IMG/VR virus record: IMGVR_UViG_3300027963_003275
Span: 1 to 64,000 of that record
Length of the DNA: 64,000 nucleotides
Reading direction: 5' to 3' (one strand)
Source: a virus
Under the pieces are notes generated by a model. That model searched no databases and was not told the DNA's origin. It worked only from the letters and a program-made list of their open reading frames with translations. Below are positions 24,831-34,809 of the stretch, piece by piece. The stretch's first letter is position 1; every line of letters begins with the position of its first letter. The position numbers and the translations under genes are program-made.

Positions 24831-25752
24831 TAGTAGGATTTTGGTTGCTGGTGCCAATGGGATGGTTGGTTCTGCAATTGTTAGAAACCTTGAGAGTAAA
24901 GGATATAAAAATATCATCAAAGGTACTCGTCAAGTTGTAGATTTTACAGATCGAGACGCAACTGATACTTTTTTTAGACTTAAAAAACCAGAATATGTTT
25001 TTATTGCTGCTGCCAAAGTTGGTGGCATTATGGCAAACAATAACTATAAGGCAGATTTCCTAACTGAAAATATTCGTATTCAAACAAATATTATTGAGTC
25101 TGCTAATCGTTGGAATGTAACTAAACTTCTGTTTCTTGGTTCTTCTTGCATTTATCCTAAGTTTGCAACACAACCAATTAGAGAAGATCAGTTAATGACT
25201 GGTGCTCTGGAACCAACTAATGATGCCTATGCAATTGCAAAGATTGCTGGAATTAAAATGTGTCAGGCATATCGTCAGCAGTACGGATTTAATGCCATCT
25301 CTTTGATGCCTACAAATCTTTATGGTCCTAATGACAATTTTGATTTGAAAACATCACATGTTCTTCCTGCGATGATTGCTAAGTTTCATAATGCTCTTAG
25401 TCATAGCAAACATTGGGAGGTTGAACTATGGGGAGATGGTTCTGCAATGCGGGAATTTCTTCATGTTGATGACCTTGCTGAAGCTTGCTATATTTGTATG
25501 CAAAAATATGATGAAGAAGGACATATCAATGTTGGAACTGGTGAAGATGTGACAATTAAGCAACTGGCAGAAACAATTGCCGATGTTGTTGGTTATGACC
25601 GATATATTAATTGGGATACAACAAAACCAAATGGAACTCCAAGAAAAGTTCTAAACGTGGATAAAATTAAATCTCTTGGTTGGGAACCTAAAATTGGTCT
25701 CCGTGAAGGTATTGAAAAAACTTATGAATGGTATCTCGAAAATGCCAATTAA
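24820..25752 (+). CDS. fcl: GDP-L-fucose synthase
   Basis: This epimerase-reductase turns the Gmd product into GDP-L-fucose. From the ATG at 24820 it is 310 aa. [10 protein letters not shown] binds NADP, and GSSCIYPK, the NDAYAIAK YxxxK motif and the [14 protein letters not shown] signature are all present. Together with gmd it forms a complete pathway from GDP-mannose. An upstream TTG is an unlikely start. It overlaps both neighbours. Confidence 0.93.
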   Translation: MDSDSRILVAGANGMVGSAIVRNLESKGYKNIIKGTRQVVDFTDRDATDTFFRLKKPEYVFIAAAKVGGIMANNNYKADFLTENIRIQTNIIESANRWNVTKLLFLGSSCIYPKFATQPIREDQLMTGALEPTNDAYAIAKIAGIKMCQAYRQQYGFNAISLMPTNLYGPNDNFDLKTSHVLPAMIAKFHNALSHSKHWEVELWGDGSAMREFLHVDDLAEACYICMQKYDEEGHINVGTGEDVTIKQLAETIADVVGYDRYINWDTTKPNGTPRKVLNVDKIKSLGWEPKIGLREGIEKTYEWYLENAN

Positions 25753-26542
25753 TAAATTTCCAAACATTTATTGTGCAAGTCTAAAAGAAAGCAAAGAACG
25801 ACAAGAAAACATAAAAAAACAATTTTTAGATAATGGTATTGAATCATTTCAATTTCTTTTATCTGAAAGATTTGAAAATACAAATGATGTAATAGAAGGA
25901 TTAAAAACTCATTATCTTGATGATGGGACAAAGGGAGCAATAACCTCACACCTTAGAATGATAAATTATTGGTATAATAATACTGATGAACCTCATGGTT
26001 TCTTTTGTGAAGATGATCTAAGTTTGGAAACTGTTCAATATTGGAATTTTACTTGGAATGAATTTATTGAAAATCTACCAAAAGATTGGGATTCCATTCA
26101 ATTGATGTGTGCAAGTGAAAATTCTGATGATGTGCGATTGAGAAGAAGAACTTGGGATGATTTTTCTGTTGGTGCTTACATTGTTTCAAGAAAGTTTGCA
26201 AAAGTTTTAATTGATACTTTTATAAAGGATGGTAAATTTTTATTGGAATTTCCAGGCAACCTTGATTGGGTTCCATTGGCAGAGCATTTAATTTATTACA
26301 CACCCAAAAGTGTTATAGATAGTCAAGACTTACAATATAATGTGTTTGTGCTTCCTTTATTCGTAGAAGAAATAAAATTCACTACTACATTTTTTGATAG
26401 AAAATCAAAATATTGGGGAGAAGATACAGGAGTTTATAAAGAAACACACAAAGGACATCATATTGATTCTTATCAAAAAGTTTTAAAATGGTGGAAAACA
26501 ATTGGTAGAACTTTAACTATTGAAAAAATTATGAACCTATGA
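25742..26542 (+). CDS. Glycosyltransferase, family 25-like (LPS type)
   Basis: The 266-aa product opens with NIYCASLKESKERQENIKKQ and continues with a TKGAITSHLRMI region, then FFCEDDLSLE with an acidic metal site. This order is that of GT25-like LPS glycosyltransferases. It probably adds a hexose to a surface glycan using a nucleotide sugar. The ATG at 25742 overlaps fcl by 11 nt. Confidence 0.65.
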   Translation: MPINKFPNIYCASLKESKERQENIKKQFLDNGIESFQFLLSERFENTNDVIEGLKTHYLDDGTKGAITSHLRMINYWYNNTDEPHGFFCEDDLSLETVQYWNFTWNEFIENLPKDWDSIQLMCASENSDDVRLRRRTWDDFSVGAYIVSRKFAKVLIDTFIKDGKFLLEFPGNLDWVPLAEHLIYYTPKSVIDSQDLQYNVFVLPLFVEEIKFTTTFFDRKSKYWGEDTGVYKETHKGHHIDSYQKVLKWWKTIGRTLTIEKIMNL

Positions 26543-27204
26543 AATTTTTAACATTTTTAAATAGTGGATGTATAGACATCTGTAAAAACATGTTGATTTC
26601 TGCTGAGAAAGTGGGAATCAATATGGATGATTTTTATATTGCTTGTTTGGATGATAATTCTTATCAGCAACTTAAAGAATATAAAAATTGTTTTTTGTAT
26701 TTAAATCAATCTATTTTGGAGTATCAGGATTGGACATTTGACGAAAGTAGTGGATTTCGTCAAATTGTAAAAAATAAATGGCAAATTATTAAAAAAATAT
26801 ATCAAGAAAATAAAGAATTGTGTTGGGTTGATACTGATATTGTTTTTGTTAAAAATCCAATTGAATACTTAACAGGACATCAAGAAATTCTTTTTCAGGG
26901 AGATAGTCCTGGATCTACTTTGTGCTCAGGGTTTATGGTATTTAATCAGTCCAAAGAGTGTGAACAAATAGTAAGTGAATGTGCTTCTGCGATTGATGCC
27001 GATGATCAGTTAATTATAAATGAAATAATGATTAACAAATATCCAAATAATGCTGCAATTTTAAATCGTGATTTGTTTCCAAATGGTTATGCGTATTATA
27101 CTGAAGGTAAAAAGGAGAATGCGTTAATTGTTCATAATAATTGGATGGTAGGTGTAGAAGAAAAGACTAAAAGATTTAAGGAGGAAAAATTATGGTTCTT
27201 ATGA
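26539..27204 (+). CDS. GT-A glycosyltransferase (nucleotide-diphospho-sugar transferase type)
   Basis: The 221-aa product has a DTDIVFVKNP motif near residue 98, a DxD metal/sugar-nucleotide site as in PF03407-like transferases. LCSGFMVFNQS and DADDQLIINE follow, as seen in that group. No membrane helix is visible, so it is likely a soluble or peripheral enzyme at the inner membrane. The start overlaps the previous gene by 4 nt. Confidence 0.7.
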   Translation: MKFLTFLNSGCIDICKNMLISAEKVGINMDDFYIACLDDNSYQQLKEYKNCFLYLNQSILEYQDWTFDESSGFRQIVKNKWQIIKKIYQENKELCWVDTDIVFVKNPIEYLTGHQEILFQGDSPGSTLCSGFMVFNQSKECEQIVSECASAIDADDQLIINEIMINKYPNNAAILNRDLFPNGYAYYTEGKKENALIVHNNWMVGVEEKTKRFKEEKLWFL

Positions 27205-28058
27205 ATAATGATGCGTTAAGACCTGCATCTATTTCCCCAACATATCCTCCATACCATACTGGAAAATATCTTGAGGAATATTTTTTCAAAAGATGGAATG
27301 AAGAAAATGTTCAAACAGATAGACAGTATATTGATGTCTTTTGGACGAATAATTTTTGCAATTCTATGTTTGCAGGACAGCAATACGAAAACGTTCAAGA
27401 GCAATTAGATTCTGTCCTTTCATCTAATGGAAAGTATTTTACAGTATCTCAATTTGATGATGGACCTTTTGAGAAATTTCCAGAAGACACTTTAATTTTT
27501 TCTGCTGGTGGAAATCGTGAAGGGGATAATATTATTCCTATTCCTTTGATTTGTGGTTCTATCCCAAAAGAATTAATTCCAAATAAAGAAAAAACTATTC
27601 TTGCTTCTTTTGTTGGTTCTAGAGATACTCATCCAATTCGTATGGATATGTGTAATCATTTGTCTGGAAAGGAAGGGTATGAGATTTCTGCTGGAAATTG
27701 GTCTACGACAGTCCCTATGGACAACTTTAAGAAGTTTCTGGACATAACCTGCTCTAGTAAATTTGGACTTGCTCCAAGAGGTTATGGGAAGAGTAGTTTT
27801 AGAATGTATGAAATTCTTCAATTAGGAACTGTCCCAGTTTATATTTCAGATGTTCATTATCTTCCTTGGACTGATGAATTGGATTGGAATGACTTTTGTG
27901 TTCCTGTAAATGAAGATGAGATTGAAGATATTGATACTATACTAAAATCAATAGATGATGTAGAATATAATAAGTTATTAGAAAATGGAAGAAAGGTATA
28001 TGAAGAGTATTTTGCTCTTGAAGGCATGTTTAAAAATATTGTGAAAAGAATTAAATGA
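27192..28058 (+). CDS. Exostosin-family (GT47-like) glycosyltransferase
   Basis: The 288-aa protein has the exostosin signature in its C-terminal half: FGLAPRGYGKSSFRMYE, then LGTVPVYISD, which forms the nucleotide-sugar site of this GT-B fold. LASFVGSRDTHPIR lies at the start of that domain. The acceptor is unknown. It overlaps its neighbours by 13 and 4 nt. Confidence 0.75.
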   Translation: MVLMNNDALRPASISPTYPPYHTGKYLEEYFFKRWNEENVQTDRQYIDVFWTNNFCNSMFAGQQYENVQEQLDSVLSSNGKYFTVSQFDDGPFEKFPEDTLIFSAGGNREGDNIIPIPLICGSIPKELIPNKEKTILASFVGSRDTHPIRMDMCNHLSGKEGYEISAGNWSTTVPMDNFKKFLDITCSSKFGLAPRGYGKSSFRMYEILQLGTVPVYISDVHYLPWTDELDWNDFCVPVNEDEIEDIDTILKSIDDVEYNKLLENGRKVYEEYFALEGMFKNIVKRIK

Positions 28059-28810
28059 AAAAAATATTACTAGTTTTTGCTGATTATAAAGATCAAAGGC
28101 AAAATTTCTTTGATACTTACATGTCTCCAAGAAATCAAGAATATGCAGAAAAGCATGGATTTGAATATCTTGAATTGAAAGAAAATCTTTATAAGTATCG
28201 TGGAAGTTATACTTGGTTAAAATTTACTATTCTTGAGCAAATGCTTGAAGAGGGATACATTGAAGATGGAGATATAGTAACCCATATTGATGCTGATATG
28301 TGCGTTGCAAAAACAAATATTCCATACGAGACAACAAAATCTTTTTCATATTCTATTGATTCTGGAAATACTCATTGTATGGGATCTTTTTCTATTAAAA
28401 TTAATGAATGGTCTAGACAATTAATTTTAAATATTCTTTCAGAAGATAGATATAAAGCACTCAATGATGCTGTATCTAAACATGAAAGATTTGGATATGT
28501 GAATAGTTTTTGGCATGAATTTCGTGAACAAGCATCTTGGTATTCTCTTGCAGGAATTAAAAGACATTCTGATGAACCATTTTGGAATTTATCTGATTTT
28601 GGGTGGCATTCATCAAAAGATGAATGGACAATTTATTCTTTGGAAGAACTTTATGAACATGTTGAAGTTCTTCCGACTGCTTGGAATGTTACTGAACTTG
28701 AGGGAGAATCCTCTTGTGAGTTTTTAATAAATAAAATACCAAGAGATGATGTAATTATTCGTCATTTTGCTGGTGGTCAACAATGGAGAAAGGAGTGGTT
28801 TGAACAATGA
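28055..28810 (+). CDS. GT-A glycosyltransferase (GT34/GMA12-like)
   Basis: The 251-aa product opens KKILLVFADYKDQRQNFF, has HIDADMCVAK (a DxD-type site) near residue 77 and a late VIIRHFAGGQQWRKE with a conserved His. This resembles galactosyl/mannosyl transferases of the GMA12 type. It is expressed from the same operon with 4-nt overlaps on both sides. Confidence 0.6.
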   Translation: MKKILLVFADYKDQRQNFFDTYMSPRNQEYAEKHGFEYLELKENLYKYRGSYTWLKFTILEQMLEEGYIEDGDIVTHIDADMCVAKTNIPYETTKSFSYSIDSGNTHCMGSFSIKINEWSRQLILNILSEDRYKALNDAVSKHERFGYVNSFWHEFREQASWYSLAGIKRHSDEPFWNLSDFGWHSSKDEWTIYSLEELYEHVEVLPTAWNVTELEGESSCEFLINKIPRDDVIIRHFAGGQQWRKEWFEQ

Positions 28811-29463
28811 AAGTTGCATTGTGTCTTAGTGGTCAAATAAGAAGTCATGAATTAGTTAAAGGTAGTATAAAAAAACATTTGCTTGATTTGTATAATTGTG
28901 ATGTTTTTTGCCATTTCTGGCATAAGTATGATAATGAAAAATATAAAAATTTTTATAATCCTCAGTGTGCAAGTGATTATGGAATTTTTGATGATAAAAA
29001 AATAAAAGATGTTATTGATTTTTATAAACCAAAATCATTAAAATATAGTTTTCCTTTTTTTGATCAGAATACCAAGAGTATGTTATATTCAATCTGTGAA
29101 TCAAATAAGTTAAAATCTGAATATGAAAAACACAATAATGTAAAATATGATTTGGTTATAAAATGTAGATATGATATGATGTTTAAAGGTGATTTAAACA
29201 TACCAAAAATTCAAGAAAATTTAATATATTTGCTTAATAGACCTGGTGGTTGTGGTGGATATGGGGATTGGGTTGTATATGGAAATACAAAGATAATGGA
29301 TATTTATATGAATGCATATGAAATTTATAAAAATACTGAAAGAATTTTGCAACCATGTCCAGAAGGAATTTATTATGAATATCTGAATAATATGGGGGTT
29401 GCGGTTAATTACATAGATAGAGTTTTTTCTGTAGTTAGGGAAGATGGACTTGAAGTTATATGA
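28807..29463 (+). CDS. Putative glycosyltransferase, ALCLSGQIR family
   Basis: The 218-aa product starts VALCLSGQIRSHE, a hallmark of a poorly described family in LPS clusters. It later has YDLVIKCRYDMMFKGD, an Arg-x-Asp element likely to bind metal and nucleotide sugar. A GGYGDWVVYG segment follows. The sugar and linkage are unknown. It overlaps its neighbours by 4 nt on both sides. Confidence 0.6.
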   Translation: MKVALCLSGQIRSHELVKGSIKKHLLDLYNCDVFCHFWHKYDNEKYKNFYNPQCASDYGIFDDKKIKDVIDFYKPKSLKYSFPFFDQNTKSMLYSICESNKLKSEYEKHNNVKYDLVIKCRYDMMFKGDLNIPKIQENLIYLLNRPGGCGGYGDWVVYGNTKIMDIYMNAYEIYKNTERILQPCPEGIYYEYLNNMGVAVNYIDRVFSVVREDGLEVI

Positions 29464-30221
29464 AATATGCTATTTGTTATAGAGGAATAAGTTATAAAGA
29501 AAATTATTTTAATGAACCAGGACTTAATTCTTACAATGTAGATTTTTGTGAATGTCTTCCTTCTAATAAAAAATATCTTATTGATCCTTTAGTTGAAAAG
29601 AAAAATAATGTTGATGTGTTTTTTAATACATATGATTCACTTAGATTGAGTGAATATATAAATGAATTAAAACCAGTAGATATAAATTTAAAACAATTTA
29701 ATTCATCTATACAAAAATATAATTTTTCACATGTAACTCAAATTATAATTGATTCTCTTGAACAGATTAAGAAGTATCAAAATGATAATAATATTGAGTA
29801 TGATTATATAATTTTAACAAGATTCGATATTGTTTTATTGAATGATTTTTCTGAAATATATTTGCCAGAAAATGCTATTTCAGTTCCTACAAGAAATGAT
29901 GATTGTTTTATTGTAATATCAGGAAATCTTTTAAATGATGCTATTGAAATTTATAAAAATAATCAACATAAATGTATTACACATCATATGGTTTATAAAT
30001 TTTTGGAAAATGGCATAAGATACCATGCAATGTATCCAAATAAACCTGGTGATGAATGTGGATATAAAGCACCTTTTTGGAGACTTGCGAGAGTTGTGCT
30101 TACTCCAGATGGACATAATGTTAAAGAATACAATTTAGAAGATGTTTATGATAAAAATTCTAAATATTATGGATTTTTATATCCTCCACATGAAAAATAT
30201 ATTAAAGTTGCTTTAGAATAA
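29460..30221 (+). CDS. Putative glycosyltransferase related to the preceding gene
   Basis: The 253-aa product has the same overall plan as the gene before it: an ICYRGISYKENY opening, a VDVFFNTYDS block and YDYIILTRFDIVLLND with an R-x-D core. The two may be diverged duplicates acting in sequence on one glycan. It is very AT-rich, and its stop shares a base with the next start. Confidence 0.55.
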   Translation: MKYAICYRGISYKENYFNEPGLNSYNVDFCECLPSNKKYLIDPLVEKKNNVDVFFNTYDSLRLSEYINELKPVDINLKQFNSSIQKYNFSHVTQIIIDSLEQIKKYQNDNNIEYDYIILTRFDIVLLNDFSEIYLPENAISVPTRNDDCFIVISGNLLNDAIEIYKNNQHKCITHHMVYKFLENGIRYHAMYPNKPGDECGYKAPFWRLARVVLTPDGHNVKEYNLEDVYDKNSKYYGFLYPPHEKYIKVALE

Positions 30222-30565
30222 TGAATAATACAATAAAAAAACCTTGGGGTTCTTATATAAATCTCCTTGATGAGGATTATACAAAAGTTAAAAAAATTAT
30301 TATCAATCCAGAAGAAGCACCTAGTTATCAATATCATTTTAAAAGAAGTGAAGTTTGGATAATTGTGAAGGGTCAAGCAGAAGTTAAAATAAATGATGTT
30401 GTAATACAACATTTTGTTGGTGATGTTATTCGTATCCCAAAAGAAGCAGCACATCAAGTAAAAAATACTGGTGAAGATGAATTAATTTTTATTGAAGTTC
30501 AACTTGGTGAGTATTTTGGTGAAGATGATATTGTAAGATTGGAGGATAAGTATGGTAGAGTATAA
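30221..30565 (+). CDS. Mannose-6-phosphate isomerase type II, stand-alone cupin
   Basis: The 114-aa protein equals the C-terminal cupin of bifunctional ManC/AlgA enzymes: KPWGSY at the start, YQYHFKRSEVW with metal-binding His and Glu, IPKEAAHQVKN, and the ending EVQLGEYFGEDDIVRLEDKYGR. It would convert fructose-6-phosphate to mannose-6-phosphate, feeding GDP-mannose for Gmd. No separate phosphomannomutase is seen. It overlaps the next gene by 14 nt. Confidence 0.85.
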   Translation: MNNTIKKPWGSYINLLDEDYTKVKKIIINPEEAPSYQYHFKRSEVWIIVKGQAEVKINDVVIQHFVGDVIRIPKEAAHQVKNTGEDELIFIEVQLGEYFGEDDIVRLEDKYGRV

Positions 30566-32099
30566 GGTTCTATTAACAACAAGTGGACTTGGATCTAGAC
30601 TTGGAAACATAACTAAGTTTACTAACAAGAGTTTGGTGCGAGTAGGTGATAAAGCAGTGATTTCTCATATTATTGAGACATATCCTAAAGATGTTGAGTT
30701 TATTGTAACACTGGGGCATTATGGATCTCATGTGAAACAGTATCTGTCTTTAGCACACCCAGATCGTAATATTACTTTTGTTGAAGTTGGTAACTATATG
30801 GGAGAGGGTAGTAGTTTGCTCTATTCCATTTCCTTATGTGAAGAATATTTGCAGTGTCCTTTTGTCTTTCATGCTTGCGATACAATTCTTCCAAAAAATT
30901 ATATTGCTGATGTTGATTTTTCATCTAACTGGTCTGTTGGTGGAATTGGAAACAATAGTCAGTCATATAGAACTCTTAACTGTTTGAATGGAAAAATTTT
31001 ATCCATCAATGAAAAGGGTGAGCAAAACTTTGACTATGTTTATATTGGAGTTTCTGGTTTTTATGATTATGAAATTTTCTGGAACACATGTAAAAATATT
31101 CTTAAAACAGTTAATACTAATGATTTAAGTGATTGTCATGTTATTCGCAAGATGAATGATTTTTCAGTTGTATCTATTGGTGATTGGCATGATATTGGAA
31201 ATATTGACGCACTCAAAAGAACTCGTTCAAAAATGAAAGAAACAATACAAGTTCTTGATAAGGAAGATGAAAATATTTTTATCTTTGATGATTTTGTGAT
31301 TAAGTTTTTTCATAATAAAAAGATTTGTTATGATAGGGTGCTAAGAAGTGCCAGTTTAAGTGGTTTAACTCCTAAACTTTTAGATAGCACTGAAAACTTT
31401 TATAAGTATGAATATGTTGTAGCAGACTTGTTATCTGATGTTGTAAACCGTATTAAGTTTTCTGAATTGTTGCACTGGGCAAAAGAAAACCTCTGGGTTT
31501 CTAAAGAACAAGAAAACTTTTTTGATAATGCACTATCTTTTTACAAAGATAAAACTTTAATGAGAATTGAAAAGTTTTTAGATAAACATAATTTATTAGA
31601 TAAAGTGGATTATATCAATGGTATTGAAGTTCCTAAAATTAAAGATCTCATCTCGCAAATAAAATTTGAAGATATTGTAGGTAAAAGACCTACAGGATTT
31701 CATGGTGATTTTATTCTTGATAACATCTTAACTTCAGAGTCATTTACATTAATTGATTGGAGACAAGATTTTAATGGCATAATTGAGTCTGGTGATATGA
31801 ATTATGATCTTGCTAAGTTAAATCATAATTTAGTGTTAAATCATGACATGTTATATCATAATTATTTTGAGATTTATTTTTCTGAAAGTATTACTTGTGA
31901 TGTTCATGTAAAAAAATCTTTAATTGACTGTAAGAGTATTCTTAAAGAATTTTGTGAAGAGAATGATATAAACTTTAATAGTATTGAAATACTTACTTCT
32001 TTAATATGGATTAATATGTCTCCCCTACATGAGCATCCACTTGATATGTTTTTATATTATTTTGGAAAGTATAATTTGTTTCTATCGTTATCTAAATGA
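30552..32099 (+). CDS. Sugar-phosphate nucleotidyltransferase fused to an APH/choline-kinase-like kinase
   Basis: The 515-aa protein has two enzymes in one chain. Residues 1-220 form a nucleotidyltransferase with TSGLGSRLG (the G-x-G-x-R nucleotide loop) and a Lys in TNKSLVRV. From about 230 a protein-kinase-like fold follows, with GFHGDFILDNILT as the H-G-D-x4-N catalytic loop and LIDWRQDF as the metal-binding Asp. It probably phosphorylates a small alcohol or sugar and then activates it with a nucleotide. The layout recalls LicA plus LicC, but the substrate is unknown. Confidence 0.7.
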   Translation: MVEYKVLLTTSGLGSRLGNITKFTNKSLVRVGDKAVISHIIETYPKDVEFIVTLGHYGSHVKQYLSLAHPDRNITFVEVGNYMGEGSSLLYSISLCEEYLQCPFVFHACDTILPKNYIADVDFSSNWSVGGIGNNSQSYRTLNCLNGKILSINEKGEQNFDYVYIGVSGFYDYEIFWNTCKNILKTVNTNDLSDCHVIRKMNDFSVVSIGDWHDIGNIDALKRTRSKMKETIQVLDKEDENIFIFDDFVIKFFHNKKICYDRVLRSASLSGLTPKLLDSTENFYKYEYVVADLLSDVVNRIKFSELLHWAKENLWVSKEQENFFDNALSFYKDKTLMRIEKFLDKHNLLDKVDYINGIEVPKIKDLISQIKFEDIVGKRPTGFHGDFILDNILTSESFTLIDWRQDFNGIIESGDMNYDLAKLNHNLVLNHDMLYHNYFEIYFSESITCDVHVKKSLIDCKSILKEFCEENDINFNSIEILTSLIWINMSPLHEHPLDMFLYYFGKYNLFLSLSK

Positions 32100-33085
32100 A
32101 ATTCCCAAAATATTACATAGGACCGATGAGTAAAAATGTTGTTGACTGTGTTATTGAACACAGTCAAAAATATCCTATTGGTCTTATTCCATCAAGAAGG
32201 CAGGTGGATTATTGTGGTGGTTATGTGAATAAATGGGATACTGGAAGTTTTTCAAACTACCTCAAAAGCAAAAAAGTTTTACTATGTAGAGATCATGGTG
32301 GACCAAAACAAGGTTTAAATGAAGATGATGGTATTGAATCTTTTTTAAATGACTGTGAAAACTTACAATTAATTCACATTGATCCATTTAAAGACTCTAC
32401 TTCTGTGTATGAAGCAGCAGAAAAAACCGTATCTTACATAAAACTTTGTTTTTCAAAAAATCCAAAAGTTTTTTATGAAGTGGGAACAGAAGAAGCAATT
32501 TTTAAATATGAACCAGAACATTTGAATCGGTTTCTTTCATATTTAAAACTATATCTTACTGAGGAAGAATTTTTACAAATTAAATATGCTGTTGTTCAAT
32601 CTGGAACAAGACTTGATTTATCAACTAGAACTAATACTGGAAACTTTAATAATAACAGACTTCTTAACTTTATTGAAGTTGTAAAAGAATTTAATTTGAT
32701 GAGTAAAGAGCATAATGGAGATTACTTAATTGATTCATTTGATGTTGGGACTCGTTATGCCTCTGGACTTGATGCAATTAATATTGCACCAGAATTTGGA
32801 CAAATAGAGTCTGAGTTTTATTTGGAACAGTGTAAAGGAAGTTCTTTATTTGATGATCTATATGAAATATGCTATACTTCTGGTAAATGGAAAAAATGGA
32901 TTTTTAACTTAAATAGAGTCTCAAAAGAACAAATCATCATCACCTGTTGTCATTATGTTTTATCAGATCAACAGTTTGAAGATAAAATAAAAAAACATTT
33001 TGAAAATGCTGATAAATTAATACAGAAAAAAATTAATTCTAAATTAAAATTATTAAATGAACAAACAAAAAATTATTGCATTTGA
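32096..33085 (+). CDS. GatZ/KbaZ-like TIM-barrel protein (sugar aldolase type)
   Basis: The 329-aa protein shows PIGLIPSRRQVDYCGGYVN, CRDHGGPKQG, IHIDPFKD, YEVGTEEAI and a late LDAINIAPEFGQIES. These fit the barrel of tagatose-bisphosphate aldolase subunit GatZ/KbaZ-like proteins. It may cleave or form a sugar phosphate for an unusual sugar. It is flanked by the nucleotidyltransferase-kinase fusion and a HAD phosphatase, suggesting one pathway. It overlaps both neighbours. Confidence 0.55.
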   Translation: MKFPKYYIGPMSKNVVDCVIEHSQKYPIGLIPSRRQVDYCGGYVNKWDTGSFSNYLKSKKVLLCRDHGGPKQGLNEDDGIESFLNDCENLQLIHIDPFKDSTSVYEAAEKTVSYIKLCFSKNPKVFYEVGTEEAIFKYEPEHLNRFLSYLKLYLTEEEFLQIKYAVVQSGTRLDLSTRTNTGNFNNNRLLNFIEVVKEFNLMSKEHNGDYLIDSFDVGTRYASGLDAINIAPEFGQIESEFYLEQCKGSSLFDDLYEICYTSGKWKKWIFNLNRVSKEQIIITCCHYVLSDQQFEDKIKKHFENADKLIQKKINSKLKLLNEQTKNYCI

Positions 33086-33431
33086 TTTGGATGACGTTCT
33101 TTGTACTCGTCATTTAAAATATGATTATCTTGGTCCAAAAAAATATCTTCATTGCGAACCAATTCAAACAAATATTAAAATTGTTAATGAGTTATACGAT
33201 AAAGGAAATGTTATTGTGATTTATACTGCCAGAGGAATGACTCAGTTTTCTGGGGATGTTTCTAGAATATATTCTGAATTATATCAAATAACTTATAATT
33301 GTTTAAAAACTTGGGGAGTACAATTTCATCAACTTGTAATGGGAAAAATAAGTTATGATGTATTAATAGATGATAAATGTTTAAATTCTAATAATATAAC
33401 TCTAGATTACATTAAAAAATTTCTTGAATAA
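33057..33431 (+). CDS. HAD-family sugar-phosphate phosphatase (capsule type)
   Basis: The 124-aa protein has motif I FDLDDVLC (nucleophile Asp and acid Asp), motif II IYTARG, and a C-terminal VLIDDKC with the metal-binding Asp pair. It is a small capless HAD as found in capsule clusters and likely removes phosphate from a sugar. It overlaps the aldolase-like gene by 29 nt. Confidence 0.75.
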   Translation: MNKQKIIAFDLDDVLCTRHLKYDYLGPKKYLHCEPIQTNIKIVNELYDKGNVIVIYTARGMTQFSGDVSRIYSELYQITYNCLKTWGVQFHQLVMGKISYDVLIDDKCLNSNNITLDYIKKFLE

Positions 33432-33434
33432 AAA

Positions 33435-34184
33435 ATGAAAAAAATTAAAAAAATCACAATATGTCTTCACTGTGGTTGCAGTAGAGAAATTGTAAATTAC
33501 CAAATGGAACAATTAGATTCCTTGAATCTAAAGTATAAAGTGTCGTGGAATAATAGGATTGATAGAAATCCTGGAATGTATGAATCTTATTCAGAACTAA
33601 TAAATCATTCTGTTGCAACTTCCAATGATGAATGGATTATTTTAATTAATGATAGAACACATCCAACTGTTGATGAAGTTGAAAAAATGATTAGACTTCT
33701 TGAAAGTGGATATGCGTGTGTTCTTCTTTATAATGTTGGATTTATGGGATTTTCCAAAGAACTTATAAGAACCATTGGATGGTGGGATCAAAGATTTACT
33801 TATGGTGGATGGGAGGATCGTGATTGGGTGTGGAGAATCAAAAAGGCAAATCTAGCATTATATGAAAGTCAAGAAGGTACTTATGATATGAGTTGGAAGT
33901 CTCCATTGAATGTTCCTGGAGCAGTTTTATCTGGACAATTTTGGGATAAAAAATATGATACATCCAATTCACATGTTGTTTACCAAAAAATATCTGAAGA
34001 AGAATATCCAAAATGGGATATAAATTTGGGAGAATCCAACGAAGATATAAAAAATTCTTGGAAAACTTGGAATGAATCTAAACTAAATATAATGTATAAT
34101 CAGATTTATAGACCTGGATCTGGTCCTTCTGGTTCAGCAATTTTAAATAATAGAAACATTGTAGAGGTATTTAATGAACATTGA
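33435..34184 (+). CDS. GT-A glycosyltransferase (GT2/GT7C-like)
   Basis: The 249-aa protein has an INDRTHPT acidic strand near residue 72 and FTYGGWEDRDWVWRIKKA near 127-144. The latter is the galactosyltransferase C-terminal motif (W-x-x-E-D) that binds the acceptor and holds the catalytic acid. No membrane segment is visible. The start is an ATG 3 nt after the HAD gene; the end overlaps the methyltransferase by 11 nt. Confidence 0.7.
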   Translation: MKKIKKITICLHCGCSREIVNYQMEQLDSLNLKYKVSWNNRIDRNPGMYESYSELINHSVATSNDEWIILINDRTHPTVDEVEKMIRLLESGYACVLLYNVGFMGFSKELIRTIGWWDQRFTYGGWEDRDWVWRIKKANLALYESQEGTYDMSWKSPLNVPGAVLSGQFWDKKYDTSNSHVVYQKISEEEYPKWDINLGESNEDIKNSWKTWNESKLNIMYNQIYRPGSGPSGSAILNNRNIVEVFNEH

Positions 34185-34794
34185 TCAAATAGAAATTGAT
34201 ATTCTTAACTCAAAAGAGTATCCAAAAGATGATTTTCCAATTCCATGTGGAAGAAATACTTTTTATACAGAATGTATGGAATATGTTAAGGATAGGGAAG
34301 GTTTATTTTTAGAATTTGGTGTTTTTCAGGGTGGAACTATTAATTTTATGTCTTCAATTTTAAAAGATAAAATCTTTTATGGATTTGATTCTTTTGAAGG
34401 TCTTCCTGAAGATTGGGATGGAGGGGATCATAGCATACATCCTGCTGGATGGTTTAAAACTGAAATTCCTATTGTAAATGATAATGTGAATCTTATTGCT
34501 GGATGGTACGATCAAACATTGGAAAAGTTTTTGGAAAATTATACATCTAGTATTTCCTTTATTCATCTTGATTGTGATATCTATTCTTCCCACAGTTATG
34601 TTCTTGAAAAACTTGAAAATCGCATTGAGGATGATTGTCTAATTATATTTGATGATTTTTTGAATTTCCCTAATTATAAAAATCATAGCATTAAGGTATT
34701 TTTGGAATTTTTGGAAAGAAATAAGTTCTCATATAAACCATTTGGGCATATTAGGGAAGATTATTCTAGATGTGCTTTTATTGTAAAAAAATAA
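34174..34794 (+). CDS. TylF/MycF-like O-methyltransferase
   Basis: The 206-aa class I SAM-dependent methyltransferase has LEFGVFQGGTINF (SAM loop), FYGFDSFEGLPEDW, and an IHLDCDIYSS plus IIFDDF metal site. This is the pattern of macrocin-type sugar O-methyltransferases. It probably methylates a hydroxyl on the phage-modified glycan. It is followed by a 15-nt gap, one of the few in the operon. Confidence 0.8.
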   Translation: MNIDQIEIDILNSKEYPKDDFPIPCGRNTFYTECMEYVKDREGLFLEFGVFQGGTINFMSSILKDKIFYGFDSFEGLPEDWDGGDHSIHPAGWFKTEIPIVNDNVNLIAGWYDQTLEKFLENYTSSISFIHLDCDIYSSHSYVLEKLENRIEDDCLIIFDDFLNFPNYKNHSIKVFLEFLERNKFSYKPFGHIREDYSRCAFIVKK

Positions 34795-34809
34795 AGTATT
34801 AATTTAATA

